A DNA stretch of 64,000 nt from Paulinella micropora. Lineage: Eukaryota > Cercozoa > Imbricatea > Euglyphida. Location: assembly GCA_009731375.1 (NCBI GenBank), contig BJOX01000229.1, positions 586,677 through 650,676 of the forward strand, read 5' to 3'. The notes under the pieces are model-generated. The model was not told where the DNA came from, ran no database searches, and worked only from the letters and a program-made list of their open reading frames with translations. Below are positions 42,994 through 50,910 of the stretch, piece by piece. The position numbers and the translations under genes are program-made. Positions within the stretch are counted from its first letter, which is position 1; the number at the start of each line of letters is the position of its first letter.

Positions 42994-43802
42994 CTAGATT
43001 TCAACAAATTAAAAAATGATGTAAATAAATTAAAATTATTCGTCTCGCGGTAAATCAACAATGTCATAACAATGCCGAGGCCGTTGAGATTAACTGGTTG
43101 GTCGTTTTCGTCAGTCAAGTAAAACCGATACACATTGCTTGAACTAGTAGATAGTCGTTTTCCATATTCACTACCCGAGCCATCGTAGATGACAGAGCCG
43201 AACGGGATTTCATTTGCCGTGTATATTTCTTGGAGCACGTGGTTATCGCCTTCGCCTACTAAATCTGACTGTAAATATAATGTTTTTTCGCCAGTCAAGA
43301 TTATGACATTCGGCGACCTAATGGTATTATTAGCAAAGAAATATGTTGAGTCGTGGTCGAAACCCATTACTTCGTGGATACGTGTTTCGGTGTCAAATAT
43401 AAACCGCGGTTGAATGCATCCATTGTTCGCTACTGTAAATAATAGCTTACCGTCTTCTGGGTCGGTGTTTGTGTTGTTGCTCGTAACGGCGTATGTGTAG
43501 TCGTTGGGGCTGTCTGCCGTTAGCACCTCAGCCAGTTTATTTTTTAAGTTGTTCATCGTGTAGTTGCCCTCGGGTATCGTAATCAGAGCCTCAAATCCAT
43601 CTTCACTCAGAGTAAAAGTGTTATAAGGACATGCCACAGAGTAATATGATTTAGGTACATAGAGATGAAGTATTTTACAATGGGTAGGATTGTCTAGCGA
43701 TTTGATATCAATGGAGTGAGTAAAATCACTGTCCGTGCCGTTTATCCTATTTTTGCTGTTGACATAGTAAATGTTTGAGCTCCTGCCTCCCCTATATTTC
43801 AT
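42990..43802 (-). CDS. predicted penton / minor capsid protein
   Basis: An intact frame of 270 codons (MKYRGGRSSNIYYVNSK). Features are YYVNSKNRINGT and SDFTHSIDIK at the start, HLYVPKSYYSV, a GNYTMNNLKNKLAEVL stretch and a C-terminal VNLNGLGIVMTLLIYR. An opening with an NSxxRxxGTxSxF pattern and a single jelly-roll length fits minor capsid (penton) proteins of Polinton-like viruses. Pentons close the five-fold vertices and carry fibres. It sits directly upstream of the major capsid gene on the same strand. Assignment is by pattern and gene order. Confidence 0.6.
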   Translation of the reverse strand: MKYRGGRSSNIYYVNSKNRINGTDSDFTHSIDIKSLDNPTHCKILHLYVPKSYYSVACPYNTFTLSEDGFEALITIPEGNYTMNNLKNKLAEVLTADSPNDYTYAVTSNNTNTDPEDGKLLFTVANNGCIQPRFIFDTETRIHEVMGFDHDSTYFFANNTIRSPNVIILTGEKTLYLQSDLVGEGDNHVLQEIYTANEIPFGSVIYDGSGSEYGKRLSTSSSNVYRFYLTDENDQPVNLNGLGIVMTLLIYRETNNFNLFTSFFNLLKSR

Positions 43803-43803
43803 T

Positions 43804-43890
43804 GTAGGAGCTTTTTTTCCAAAACCTCCTACGACCTCAAAAAATTATACTGTATATATATATATATATATATATATTCTAAAATATATT
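43804..43890 (-). promoter_or_regulatory. AT-rich promoter of the penton gene with (TA)n and shared TTCTAAAATATAT motif
   Basis: Bases 43804-43832 form a TAGGAG...CTCCTA inverted repeat. A (TA)13-type run follows (43851-43877), then TATATATTCTAAAATATAT (43871-43889). The last motif recurs upstream of the ATPase gene (about 47297-47315) and, shortened, 2 bases before the ATG at 46402. Confidence 0.45.
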
Positions 43891-43925
43891 TTTTTGTTTT
43901 AATTACATACCACAACGGAGGGGGT

Positions 43926-43945
43926 GCGGGGGACGAAGGCCCCTG
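43926..43945. terminator. hairpin after the protease gene
   Basis: GCGGGGG...CCCCTGC abuts the stop codon of the protease on the minus strand. The arms pair except for one position. Confidence 0.55.
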
Positions 43946-44419
43946 CTAAATGAAAGTATCAAAACCATACCCGTTCTGTGTTTTCAACTCCTCCGCTTCT
44001 TTTTCTTTTAAGTCCGTCCAACCGCTGGCAAATTTAAAGCGGTTCCCTTTCGCCCGCTCTAACAAAAACCTAATACTATGCCACCCGCAGGTTGTGCTCG
44101 TATCACTTTGGTTTTTAACCTGATTAACCTTCATAAGCAGATATGTGCTCGGCTTACTCTTGTCAATAAGCTGTTTCATTAATATTTTGGTGTAGAAATA
44201 GCTCAGTGCGAGCGGGTCGTAGATTTTAATAGAGTCGTCTTTCATTAAGTCAACCCAAACAGCAATCCAATGTGAGCCTGGTTGACTAGACTTATCCAAG
44301 TTCATTATAAAACCATACTTCTTTCTTTTTTCTGGTTTCAGTTTGTTTATTTCATCGCTAGCCACCGTGCCGATATACCATTCGTGCTTTTTCATAATGT
44401 TGTCTATTTCGTCCGTCAT
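43946..44419 (-). CDS. adenovirus-type cysteine protease (Ulp1/C5-like fold)
   Basis: An intact frame of 157 codons from ATG at 44419 (MTDEIDNIMKKHEWYIG). Catalytic residues can be placed: His in GSHWIAVW, the acidic residue in KIYDPL, Gln in NQVKNQSD, and Cys in TTCGWHSIRFL. The order H-D-Q-C and spacing fit the maturation proteases of Polintons, adenoviruses and virophages. The enzyme would cut virion precursors, often after GG. Two nearby proteins have GG in basic stretches (see 46097-46402). The stop TAG is followed by CAGGGGCC of a hairpin. Confidence 0.9.
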   Translation of the reverse strand: MTDEIDNIMKKHEWYIGTVASDEINKLKPEKRKKYGFIMNLDKSSQPGSHWIAVWVDLMKDDSIKIYDPLALSYFYTKILMKQLIDKSKPSTYLLMKVNQVKNQSDTSTTCGWHSIRFLLERAKGNRFKFASGWTDLKEKEAEELKTQNGYGFDTFI

Positions 44420-44428
44420 TAATCCTCG

Positions 44429-44485
44429 GTAGGGGCCTCCTCCCCCTACAACCCCATCGGAGGGGGTGCGGGGGCTTGCCCCTGC
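44429..44485. terminator. two GC hairpins between the protease and the next upstream gene
   Basis: GTAGGGG...CCCCTAC (44429-44449) and GCGGGGGCTTGCCCCTGC (44468-44485), both near-perfect. They lie upstream of the protease ATG and downstream of the gene at 44550. Confidence 0.6.
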
Positions 44486-44486
44486 G

Positions 44487-44903
44487 GGTGGTTGAATTGT
44501 GTCGGCGGTGATTTCGGGTGTTGTGTCGGGCGTGGGTTCGGTGTTGGTTTCAGGGTGTTGGGGCTGGTAATGTGTCGGTGGTGGTGTCGGGTGCTGGCTG
44601 TGGAACTTCCTCCGTCAGTTGAATACCGAGATTATTTGAAACTTGATTTTTAATATTTGGGTCGCTTCTCATTTCGGTTACTAAGTTATTTACATAATCC
44701 TTCTTCTTCATTTTTTTCTTGTATTTGCCCTTCTTTAAATATTTCTTAATTGTTACTATTGTCAAAAGTTTGTGGATTAATTCCTCAATCGTTCTTGGTC
44801 CAGCACCAGCTTGGTTTATTCCCAAATAATCAGCGAGTTTCTTTCTCATTTCATTCTGGTCTATTCCTAAATCAATACCTTCATCTACTAAAAGTTGCGC
44901 CAT
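44487..44903 (-). pseudogene. small basic helical protein with Pro/Thr-rich tail (probable frameshift)
   Basis: ATG at 44903 (MAQLLVDEG). The frame closes with TGA at 44550-44552 after 117 codons. The core is helical and basic (IKKYLKKGKYKKKMKKKDYV), followed by a Pro/Thr tail. One base out of phase, the same kind of Pro/Thr-rich sequence (EPTPDTTPEITADT) continues for about 20 residues up to the hairpins. A one-base indel in the tail is therefore likely. Function unknown. It is in the middle of the virion-gene cluster, so an internal virion protein is possible. Confidence 0.5.
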
Positions 44904-44925
44904 ACCCGCAGTCGTGTGTTTTCCT

Positions 44926-46032
44926 TTAACTTTTTGGTGGTTGTTTGCCTTCGGCTATCATTTTTGCTTCCAAAGCAGGGCCCAAAGTTTTGGGTATATC
45001 CAATTTCGGATACTTATAATCATTTCTTAAACCAGCGGAGATGTGTGATATTTTATCTTTAATTTCAAAGTGTTTCGATTTAGCCTCCGCTTGCTTTTTT
45101 GCCTCTTCTACTTCTTTTTTGTATTGCTCTGCCAGTGCTTTTTGCTCATCTGCTGTTTGTCCTGCGGCTATCGCACTCTCTACTCCTATACCAAGTTTTT
45201 GAAATTCTGTTTTGCTCAGCTTATTAATAAATTTCTTTGTAAATTCCGCTGTTTCCGTCAATAATTTAATATACTTTTCTTTTAATTCCTTTTCAGCTTT
45301 TCTCTCTTCTTTTGTTTTCAATGGCATCTGTTTTTCTTCTGGTGCTTGGGGTTGCGATGCTTGTGGTGGTCCTAGTTGTGGTGCTTGTGGTGGTGCTTCA
45401 AGTTGGGGTGGTCCTAGTTGTGGTGCTTGTGGTGGTGCTTGGGGTGGTCCTAGTTGTGGTGCTTGGGGTTGCGGTGCTTGTGGTGGTCCTAGTTGTGGTG
45501 CTTGTGTGATATATTGAGGGTTGAACTGTGGTGGTGGTAATAGCATTAAATTATTTTTTCTATCTTGTTCAAATTTTACATCCTCTATAAGTTTTTGCTC
45601 TCTTTTCGCCTCCCTTATTAATTCTTCTTGTCTTTCCTTCATTTCCGCATTCTCCTTCCTCTCCATTCTTTTCTTCTCATCTTCTGCCTGTTCTCTTAAC
45701 TTCTTTTCCTTTTCTTCCTGCTCGTGTATTAGTTCATATTTTTTCAGCAGGTTGTTTTGTATCTGGTTGCGGTTCTCGTATTCAAGGCGATTGAATTCGG
45801 ACTTAACTATTGTAGGAGCTCTGCTCCTACGACCTCGGGATTTGAAAAGGGTGGCCCTTTTCATATATTTCAGAAACAGTTTAACGATTTGAAATGTTGA
45901 AAGGTCATTCGTTTTCTCGCCAAAGTTGAGATATGCTCGTTTGCCTTTCACTTTAATATACGGACGGCCATCTTTGGTTCTGTATATCCTCGGAGGTCGT
46001 TGTTTAAGTTTCTTCTTTGGCTTACTTCGCAT
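44926..46032 (-). CDS. coiled-coil protein with PQAPQLGP repeats, virion-associated by context
   Basis: An intact frame of 368 codons (MRSKPKKKLKQRPPRIYRTK). The N-terminal 65 residues are basic and compact (GRPYIKVKGKRAYLNFGEK). Residues about 80-165 form a long charged coiled coil. Residues about 170-240 are repeats of PQAPQLGPP. A second charged coiled coil follows, ending in a compact C-terminus (LRNDYKYPKLDIPKTL). The first 30 residues recall an N-terminus common in large DNA virus proteins, but I cannot name the family. It may be a scaffold or core protein. A palindromic insert encodes residues 67-74. The downstream gene starts 23 bases away. Confidence 0.6.
   Translation of the reverse strand: MRSKPKKKLKQRPPRIYRTKDGRPYIKVKGKRAYLNFGEKTNDLSTFQIVKLFLKYMKRATLFKSRGRRSRAPTIVKSEFNRLEYENRNQIQNNLLKKYELIHEQEEKEKKLREQAEDEKKRMERKENAEMKERQEELIREAKREQKLIEDVKFEQDRKNNLMLLPPPQFNPQYITQAPQLGPPQAPQPQAPQLGPPQAPPQAPQLGPPQLEAPPQAPQLGPPQASQPQAPEEKQMPLKTKEERKAEKELKEKYIKLLTETAEFTKKFINKLSKTEFQKLGIGVESAIAAGQTADEQKALAEQYKKEVEEAKKQAEAKSKHFEIKDKISHISAGLRNDYKYPKLDIPKTLGPALEAKMIAEGKQPPKS
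45345..45513 (-). repeat. coding repeat PQAPQLGPP (about 24-30 bp units)
   Basis: Tandem CCTAGTTGTGGTGCTTG-type units on the plus strand encode PQAPQLGPPQAP on the minus strand. There are about five units of unequal length, all in frame. Confidence 0.7.
45812..45830. repeat. palindromic element inside a coding region
   Basis: GTAGGAGC-TCT-GCTCCTAC is a perfect 8-bp-arm hairpin followed by GACCTC. The same GTAGGAGC...CTCCTACGACCTC module lies upstream of the penton gene (43803-43838). Here it is translated in frame within the coiled-coil protein. Confidence 0.6.
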
Positions 46033-46096
46033 TACTACTATTATATTGAGTAAAAAAAATTAATATAAGATTTTACATTTGAAAGGGATGGGGGGG
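46033..46096. other. short intergenic between two minus-strand genes
   Basis: AT-rich leader of the gene starting at 46032, plus a poly-G stretch (46090-46096) after the stop codon of the basic peptide. Confidence 0.5.
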
Positions 46097-46402
46097 TTAA
46101 CGAAATTTGACCGCTCCTCCTCGTTGCTTGCAGTATCCTTGCTTCATCGCGGCCTTCGCTACACGGTCCGCATAAGGCACTCCGACATCGCTCAGAAAAG
46201 TAGCACCCCTTGAAATCAATTAGTTCTTCTTGATAAACCTATTAGCATCCACTATCGCTTTTCCGACCTTCGCCCAATTAACTTTTCCTCCTGTTTGTTT
46301 CTTTTTTCCCTTCTTCTTTCTTCCTCCTGCTTGCGGCATTGAAGGATTGTAGCTAATGTTATAACCTGATGGACTACTGATAATCACTGGTGATGTTGGC
46401 AT
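46097..46402 (-). pseudogene. small basic virion-type peptide with GG sites, in-frame TAA
   Basis: ATG at 46402. One frame of 101 codons runs to TAA at 46097-46099, but a TAA at 46220-46222 divides it after codon 60. The first part carries QAGGRKKKGKKKQTGGK, with two GG steps between basic residues, which fit cleavage sites of adenovirus-type proteases. The second part has an Ala/Val-rich helix and a GG near the basic end. The design (short, basic, GG-cleaved, near capsid genes) recalls adenoviral core or pVI-like peptides, by analogy only. TATATATAG lies directly before the ATG. Confidence 0.55.
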
Positions 46403-46439
46403 CTATATATAGTTCTAAAAAAAATAAATAATAATAAAA

Positions 46440-47261
46440 TTACTTTAAACGAATATTGAAGTTCTTTCGTAATTCATCAGACACCGCATCAACATACAAA
46501 AAGTTAAACCTCTCTTTCGTCGCCTCGTGATATTTTTGAATGAAGTATTCAAGGTCGTAGCCAAGGTCCAAATGTTTATACACGATTTCTATTTTATCCT
46601 GAGACTGCTCAGGAAAAATAAGAAGGTAGTCTAGCTGTTTAATAGCCTCAGGTCGTAAGTCGTTTAGGTATTGCGAGCTCATAATCACCTTTGACTTGTA
46701 GTGTCTATTTTTTTTCAACAGGTCGCTTACGGACTTATCCCTTAAACCACTACCCAAATCATCAAGCACGAAAACGACTTCTGGTGTTATGTATTTGCTC
46801 GGTCTTTCTGCTGGTGCTTGTCCCTGCTTCTTCTTTTCTTCTTTACCAAAATAAAGAAACTTCGGCTTCGGTTCTTCTTTCTCGTCTTGAACAATCTCGC
46901 CTTCTTCTTACTGTTCGTCTGGCTTATTGAGCTTGTCTAACTCATAGTCTATCACACTGTATTCGTCCGTTTTCAAATATGTATATATCGCCATCGGATT
47001 GCCCTTCTTCTTGAAATGCTTAACCATTTCTTTGTAAATGTGGTCCTTGTGTATTGTGCTGGCTATAATAACAATCCTTGTTTTTCTGTCCGTCGTTCTT
47101 TTCAAGATTTCAAACAGTGCCGTTGTTTTTCCTGATTTTTTACGAGCGAGAGCGAATATATTGGCATACGGTTCATCAAATAACTTATATCATTTTGCCA
47201 ACTTGTCGCCATCTCCGTTTTGCTTGACTGGCTTCACCTTTACATTATTGATTTTTTCCAT
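46440..47261 (-). pseudogene. genome-packaging ATPase (FtsK-HerA / A32 type), two in-frame stops
   Basis: ATG at 47261. A single frame of 273 codons reaches TAA at 46440, broken by TGA at codon 24 and by TAA at 46908-46910. Walker A is visible as ARKKSGKTTALFEIL near codon 40, after the first stop. Walker B is VVFVLDDLGSGL near codon 162. A SSQYLNDL segment follows, like the sensor region of the family. These ATPases pump DNA into the capsid. Both stops are one C-to-T or G-to-A transition from a sense codon (TGG, and CAA or CAG). The gene is in the usual place, upstream of the other virion genes on the minus strand. Confidence 0.85.
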
Positions 47262-47330
47262 TGCAGAGACTCCGCCTCCGCACCTCCAGATTTTTTATAT
47301 ATTCTAAAATATATATATATATATTTTTAA
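47262..47330 (-). promoter_or_regulatory. leader and promoter region of the ATPase gene
   Basis: Minus strand: an AT run with TTTTAGAATATATA, then TCTGGAGGTGCGGAGGCGGA and GTCTCTGCA directly before the ATG. The GGAGG-TGCGGAGGCGGAGTCTC motif recurs before the minor capsid gene and inside the integrase gene start. Confidence 0.45.
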
Positions 47331-47340
47331 CGGCGGGGTT

Positions 47341-47361
47341 GTAGGGGGAGCAGGCCCCTAC
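47341..47361. terminator. hairpin carrying the stop codon of gene A
   Basis: GTAGGGG...CCCCTAC with a 7-base loop. On the minus strand its TAG is the stop codon (47358-47360). Confidence 0.65.
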
Positions 47362-47726
47362 GCTAGAAATTCTAAACAAATAACAATTCTTCCAGCTAGT
47401 TGGTCAGTCTCAATACTGCCATTGTCTGTTTTAAGCACTCTAAAACTGTATTGTCCATCGGTCCAATTAATAATACCTAAGTTATAGCTTAGATTGGAAA
47501 TGTTTGCGACGTTGCTATCAGCGAATGTGCCGATAATTCCAATGCGGTCCATATAAAGGATTTTTGTTTTCGTCTCCGACACGTCATTCATATAATGGAT
47601 AAACTTAACATTCATTCTAGTCAGGGTAAAGTTCAATTTAATGGTTTTGTCGAATGTCTTACTACCATTAACCCCTCCTGGAAAATCATTACTCAGAAAA
47701 ATAATTTTTTGGAATTTATAATCCAT
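47358..47726 (-). CDS. Polinton gene A, beta-rich protein of unknown function (intact)
   Basis: 122 codons from ATG at 47726 (MDYKFQKIIFLSNDF). It contains alternating hydrophobic residues that suggest beta strands, and NLGIINWTDGQYSFRVL near the C-terminus. No family recognised. Its position at the head of the minus-strand virion block suggests a small structural protein, as an inference. Its ATG is 4 bases from the divergent ATG of the secreted protein. The truncated copy at 19424-19561 is the other example. Confidence 0.6.
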   Translation of the reverse strand: MDYKFQKIIFLSNDFPGGVNGSKTFDKTIKLNFTLTRMNVKFIHYMNDVSETKTKILYMDRIGIIGTFADSNVANISNLSYNLGIINWTDGQYSFRVLKTDNGSIETDQLAGRIVICLEFLA

Positions 47727-47730
47727 TGTG

Positions 47731-47994
47731 ATGCTCTCTATATTTACATTTATAAACTTTTTATTAATTAATATTTCTGCTCGGACTGCCTGCGATTTCT
47801 ATTCACGGGTCAGTGTTAAAAAAATGAAAGTTGTGTTTATTGTATTCAAAAAGGAATAGAAACAAAATTTAAATGTGTGTATAAACCTTTTAGTGATTGG
47901 TGTGTTAGTTTTGATGAAGCCATTCTTTTAATGTGCTCAGGTAGTGATGCTTCTTGGTATAAAACTCAATTATATGAATGTTCACTTCTTTGAA
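47731..47994 (+). pseudogene. small secreted Cys-rich protein, copy 2 (frameshift in poly-A)
   Basis: The same signal peptide as the copy at 19566. In a run of seven A near 47818 the frame changes, and the mature part with its Cys pattern continues one base out of phase to TGA at about 47992. It extends three codons past the Cys end of copy 1, and its 3' end overlaps the membrane-protein gene. It differs from copy 1 in about one residue in eight, so the two Polintons are diverged relatives in this part. Confidence 0.65.
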
Positions 47995-48310
47995 CTAGAA
48001 GGTGATGGAAGGCATATTCCAATCAATAGTGTTAAAATACCTACATAAGTGTTAGCAACCTCGCACGGTAAGTTCTTTTCAGATAGCCTCACGATACAAA
48101 GGGTAATAATGGCGATAATGATACCCATTTGAAATAAGTATTCAATAAGTCGGCTGTCGGTCGGTCTGTTTTTTATACAACAACAATTCCAGTTATCTTC
48201 TAATTCGTGCTCTACTTTTTTTTCTTCATTCTTCAATGAAATATCCAAAACATGATTTTTTTAATTCTGGTGTTAGTTCGCCATCTGCCATATCAATGAG
48301 TGGAGGTGGA
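47982..48310 (-). pseudogene. single-pass membrane protein, copy 2 (poly-A frameshift, fused to fibre stub)
   Basis: The frame with the membrane segment (YLFQMGIIIAIITLCIVRL) opens at 48248. Upstream of it, a run of seven A near 48262 shifts the frame, and the N-terminal part (RPPPLIDMADGELTPELK) lies in the frame of the fibre gene. One A fewer would make a single frame with the fibre stub. The original ATG, present in copy 1, has been lost by the deletion described below. Confidence 0.65.
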
Positions 48311-49104
48311 CGGTGTAATCTATCGCCATCGCCATCCGTCATACTAGCAGTGCCGTCTAATCTAAGAAAGGGTGGTGTGTTGTTTCTCCATTGCCCCGTG
48401 CTATACATAAGCAGTTGGTTATCTGCTGGAAAGCCTGTTATCGTCACATCGCTGTGGCTATCTATACTTCCACTCGCTGACACCTTATTATTATTGTCTT
48501 GATGCTCAAATATCCATTCATCAACATCTTTGGTATTTAGTAAATTTACATTTGTTATATTCTTCCTTCCCATACTAATATTGCCGAATTCATCCACATT
48601 TATCGGAAATGTTTTATTTACCCAGTTTATTGAGTTATACGTGAGATAAGTATTCATCGCCACTGGTGCTGTAATGACTACATCAGAGAGTGTGTCAATT
48701 GAACCGAGGGCGGTATTCTTCCATTTGCCTTCTACATCGTTGTATGTTAAGTATTGTCCGCTTGCTTGTGCGAATATGTTTGTATCTATCAAATTGTATA
48801 AACTGGTTTGGTGCGGATTACTTGTATTAGAACGGTGTTGAGTTGAAGCTTTAACCTCGTCGTTGTCCCTAACTCGTTGCTCTGTATAGTATAAACGGCT
48901 TCCTTCTTTAATGTCTGTTGTTGATTTGGTAGCCAGTCGTGTATCAAATCGGCCGTCAGTATAATAAAGATTTACAGGGTCAGCATCTTCTGGCACCCTA
49001 TCAGTGTTTAAGCCAATAATATTAGCGTTGGTAAGGTCTAAATTTTTTATATCTAGTGAGTCCACCGCAATTTCAGACAAGCCTAAGAGCGATTTGAAAC
49101 TCAT
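48311..49104 (-). pseudogene. tail-fibre-like protein, N-terminal stub (internal deletion)
   Basis: From ATG at 49104 about 256 codons match copy 1 almost exactly, including SNPHQTSLYNLID. After the GTASMT stretch (near 48335) the sequence jumps to the start of the membrane-protein gene. All QTIxGxKxF repeats and the S74 chaperone are gone. Compared with copy 1 about 2.7 kb is missing. The full-length Polinton therefore lacks a complete fibre. Confidence 0.8.
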
Positions 49105-49182
49105 ATTATATTTGTTAAAAAATTGTTTATTAATAAAAACTAAATAATATTATTTTGTGTAATAATATAAACAAGTCATAAA
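49105..49182. promoter_or_regulatory. divergent promoter, fibre stub / KE-rich gene
   Basis: Identical to 23726-23803. Confidence 0.5.
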
Positions 49183-49722
49183 ATGCCGAGAGGTAATAGA
49201 GAGGTCGCTATGAAGAACCTTGAAAAGGGGTGGGAGGCAAAGAAGAACCAGGCTAAGCAGAGAAAGATTGAAAGGGCGAGGGAACTACTTGCGGAGGAAG
49301 AGGCTAAGAATGTGAAAGAAATGACCAATGACAAAAAGATGGATCACATTACTAAGAAGCAGTTGGCGAAAGATATGATTGATGGGCGGGACGGTGAGAT
49401 AAGTGAGGAAAGCAGTGAAAGCGATGAAGAGGCTGAACACGACTTTGTTGATATCGTCGCCCAATGGGTTGCGGGTATGAAACTTAAAGCCAAACAGAAG
49501 AAGGCGAAGAAAGTGGTAAAAAAGAAAGTGGAAGAAGAGAGTGAGGACGAAAGCGAGAGTGAGGAAGAGGAAGAAGAGCCCAAGCCTAAGAAAGGAGGGA
49601 AGAAATCCAGCCGTGTTAGTGTCAATGTTTATAACCAACAACCCGATAAACCAAAAAAAGAAAACAATGATACATCTAAAATTTTCTTAAATTCTAGTAA
49701 GGGCAAGCCCTTCTTGCTTTGA
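49183..49722 (+). CDS. KE-rich protein of the full-length Polinton
   Basis: 179 codons, the same protein as at 23804. The TGA sits in a hairpin loop (CTTGCTT-TGAG-AAGCAAG). The integrase gene follows on the same strand after 139 bases. Confidence 0.65.
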   Translation: MPRGNREVAMKNLEKGWEAKKNQAKQRKIERARELLAEEEAKNVKEMTNDKKMDHITKKQLAKDMIDGRDGEISEESSESDEEAEHDFVDIVAQWVAGMKLKAKQKKAKKVVKKKVEEESEDESESEEEEEEPKPKKGGKKSSRVSVNVYNQQPDKPKKENNDTSKIFLNSSKGKPFLL

Positions 49723-49861
49723 GAAGCAAGGCTTCGCAAATAATCCCAAGTTTTGTGAAACTTTTTCTAAAACTTTCAATATATATACTTTATGCACGAC
49801 TTATTATTTACTCTTTTATATATCGTGATAAACTACCTTCCTATTTTAGTCGCATATAGCA

Positions 49862-50910
49862 ATGGACCATAAGCATACACAAAATACTGAAACTGGAGGT
49901 GCGGAGGCGGAGTCTCCTCTAAATGAAGAAGAACTTGAAAAACAGAAAATTGAAGAGGCTTCTGAAATACACCATCAATCTAAGAACCCTAAAAAATGGA
50001 ATACTATACTAGCCCCTGAACCTGAACCATTAAGCCAAGTGTTTATTGACCTTATGGATATGTCTAAAATAGCTACTAAGAAAGGAAACAAAAACTACAA
50101 TTTTGGTTCAGTAATGATTGATGTTTATTCTCGTCGTGGTTGGATTGAACCGATCAAAAATAAAATAACCAGTGAAGTATTAGAAGGATTAAAGAAAATG
50201 CCTAAACCTAAAAGAATTACGTCCGACAACGGTAGCGAATATAAAGGACAAGTCGCTGAATACTTTAAAGACAACGGAATTCAACACACAACTAACGAAG
50301 TTGGTGACCACCGAACTATGGGTATAGTAGATAGATTTATTAGAACAATAAGGAATGATTTAAATTTATGTGGGAAGTGAATGATAATTTTATTTGGGTT
50401 CCTTACATTAATGAAATTGTTGATAATTATAATAATACAATGTTATCATAATACAATAAAGGCTACACCTATGAAAGTCTACGAGGGCAAAAAGAAAAAT
50501 GATATAGAGCCGGTCTTATTAATAAATTTCCTAAGGGTTCAACCGTAAGAAAAGAACTAGAAAGAACTGTTTTTTCTAAGGGTGATGTTCAGTTTTCAAA
50601 GAAAGTATATACAGTAAAAGGCCGGAAAGGCTTTAAGTTAATACTTGGTGAAAACGAACTAGTCAGTCCTCAACAATTATTAAAGTCCAAAATGAACGAA
50701 CAAGAACCGGAAGAAGTTAAACCTCAACTAGCCGACAAAGTTAAAGAAGCAACTAAGGAAAAAAAGACAGGCCACTTATTAAAGTCATTAGACATAAAGC
50801 CGGAGAATATTCGTAGTAGTGCCCGAATTAAAAAGAAAAAGGAAATAATGGATTTGTACGTATTGAAAGATTTTTATTTTTTCAGTTGTTGCCACGAGAA
50901 GCTTTGTTGA
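49862..50910 (+). pseudogene. Polinton rve-family integrase (frameshifted in the C-terminal half)
   Basis: ATG at 49862. An acidic leader of about 55 residues precedes the catalytic core. FIDLMDMS carries the first Asp and ITSDNGSEYKG the second. The third acidic position falls in GIVDRFIRTIR, where Asp replaces the usual Glu at about the expected spacing. The frame closes at 50380 and the pattern continues in another frame (VNDNFIWVPYINEIVDNYNN). It changes again near 50450-50510 and ends in a C-terminal small-barrel-like segment (FSKGDVQFSKKVYTVKG) and a basic tail. Integrases of this family insert the element and make the 6-bp duplication. Several indels make this copy non-functional as it stands. 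The exact 3' end is uncertain because it overlaps the opposing spliced gene. Confidence 0.85.

Noticed and set aside
39898-47261. TGA read as Trp by a variant genetic code
   Set aside because: The intact capsid gene in the same AT-rich element uses TGG for all seven Trp, and TGA acts as a normal stop in the KE-rich, membrane and spliced genes. Nonsense mutation is simpler.
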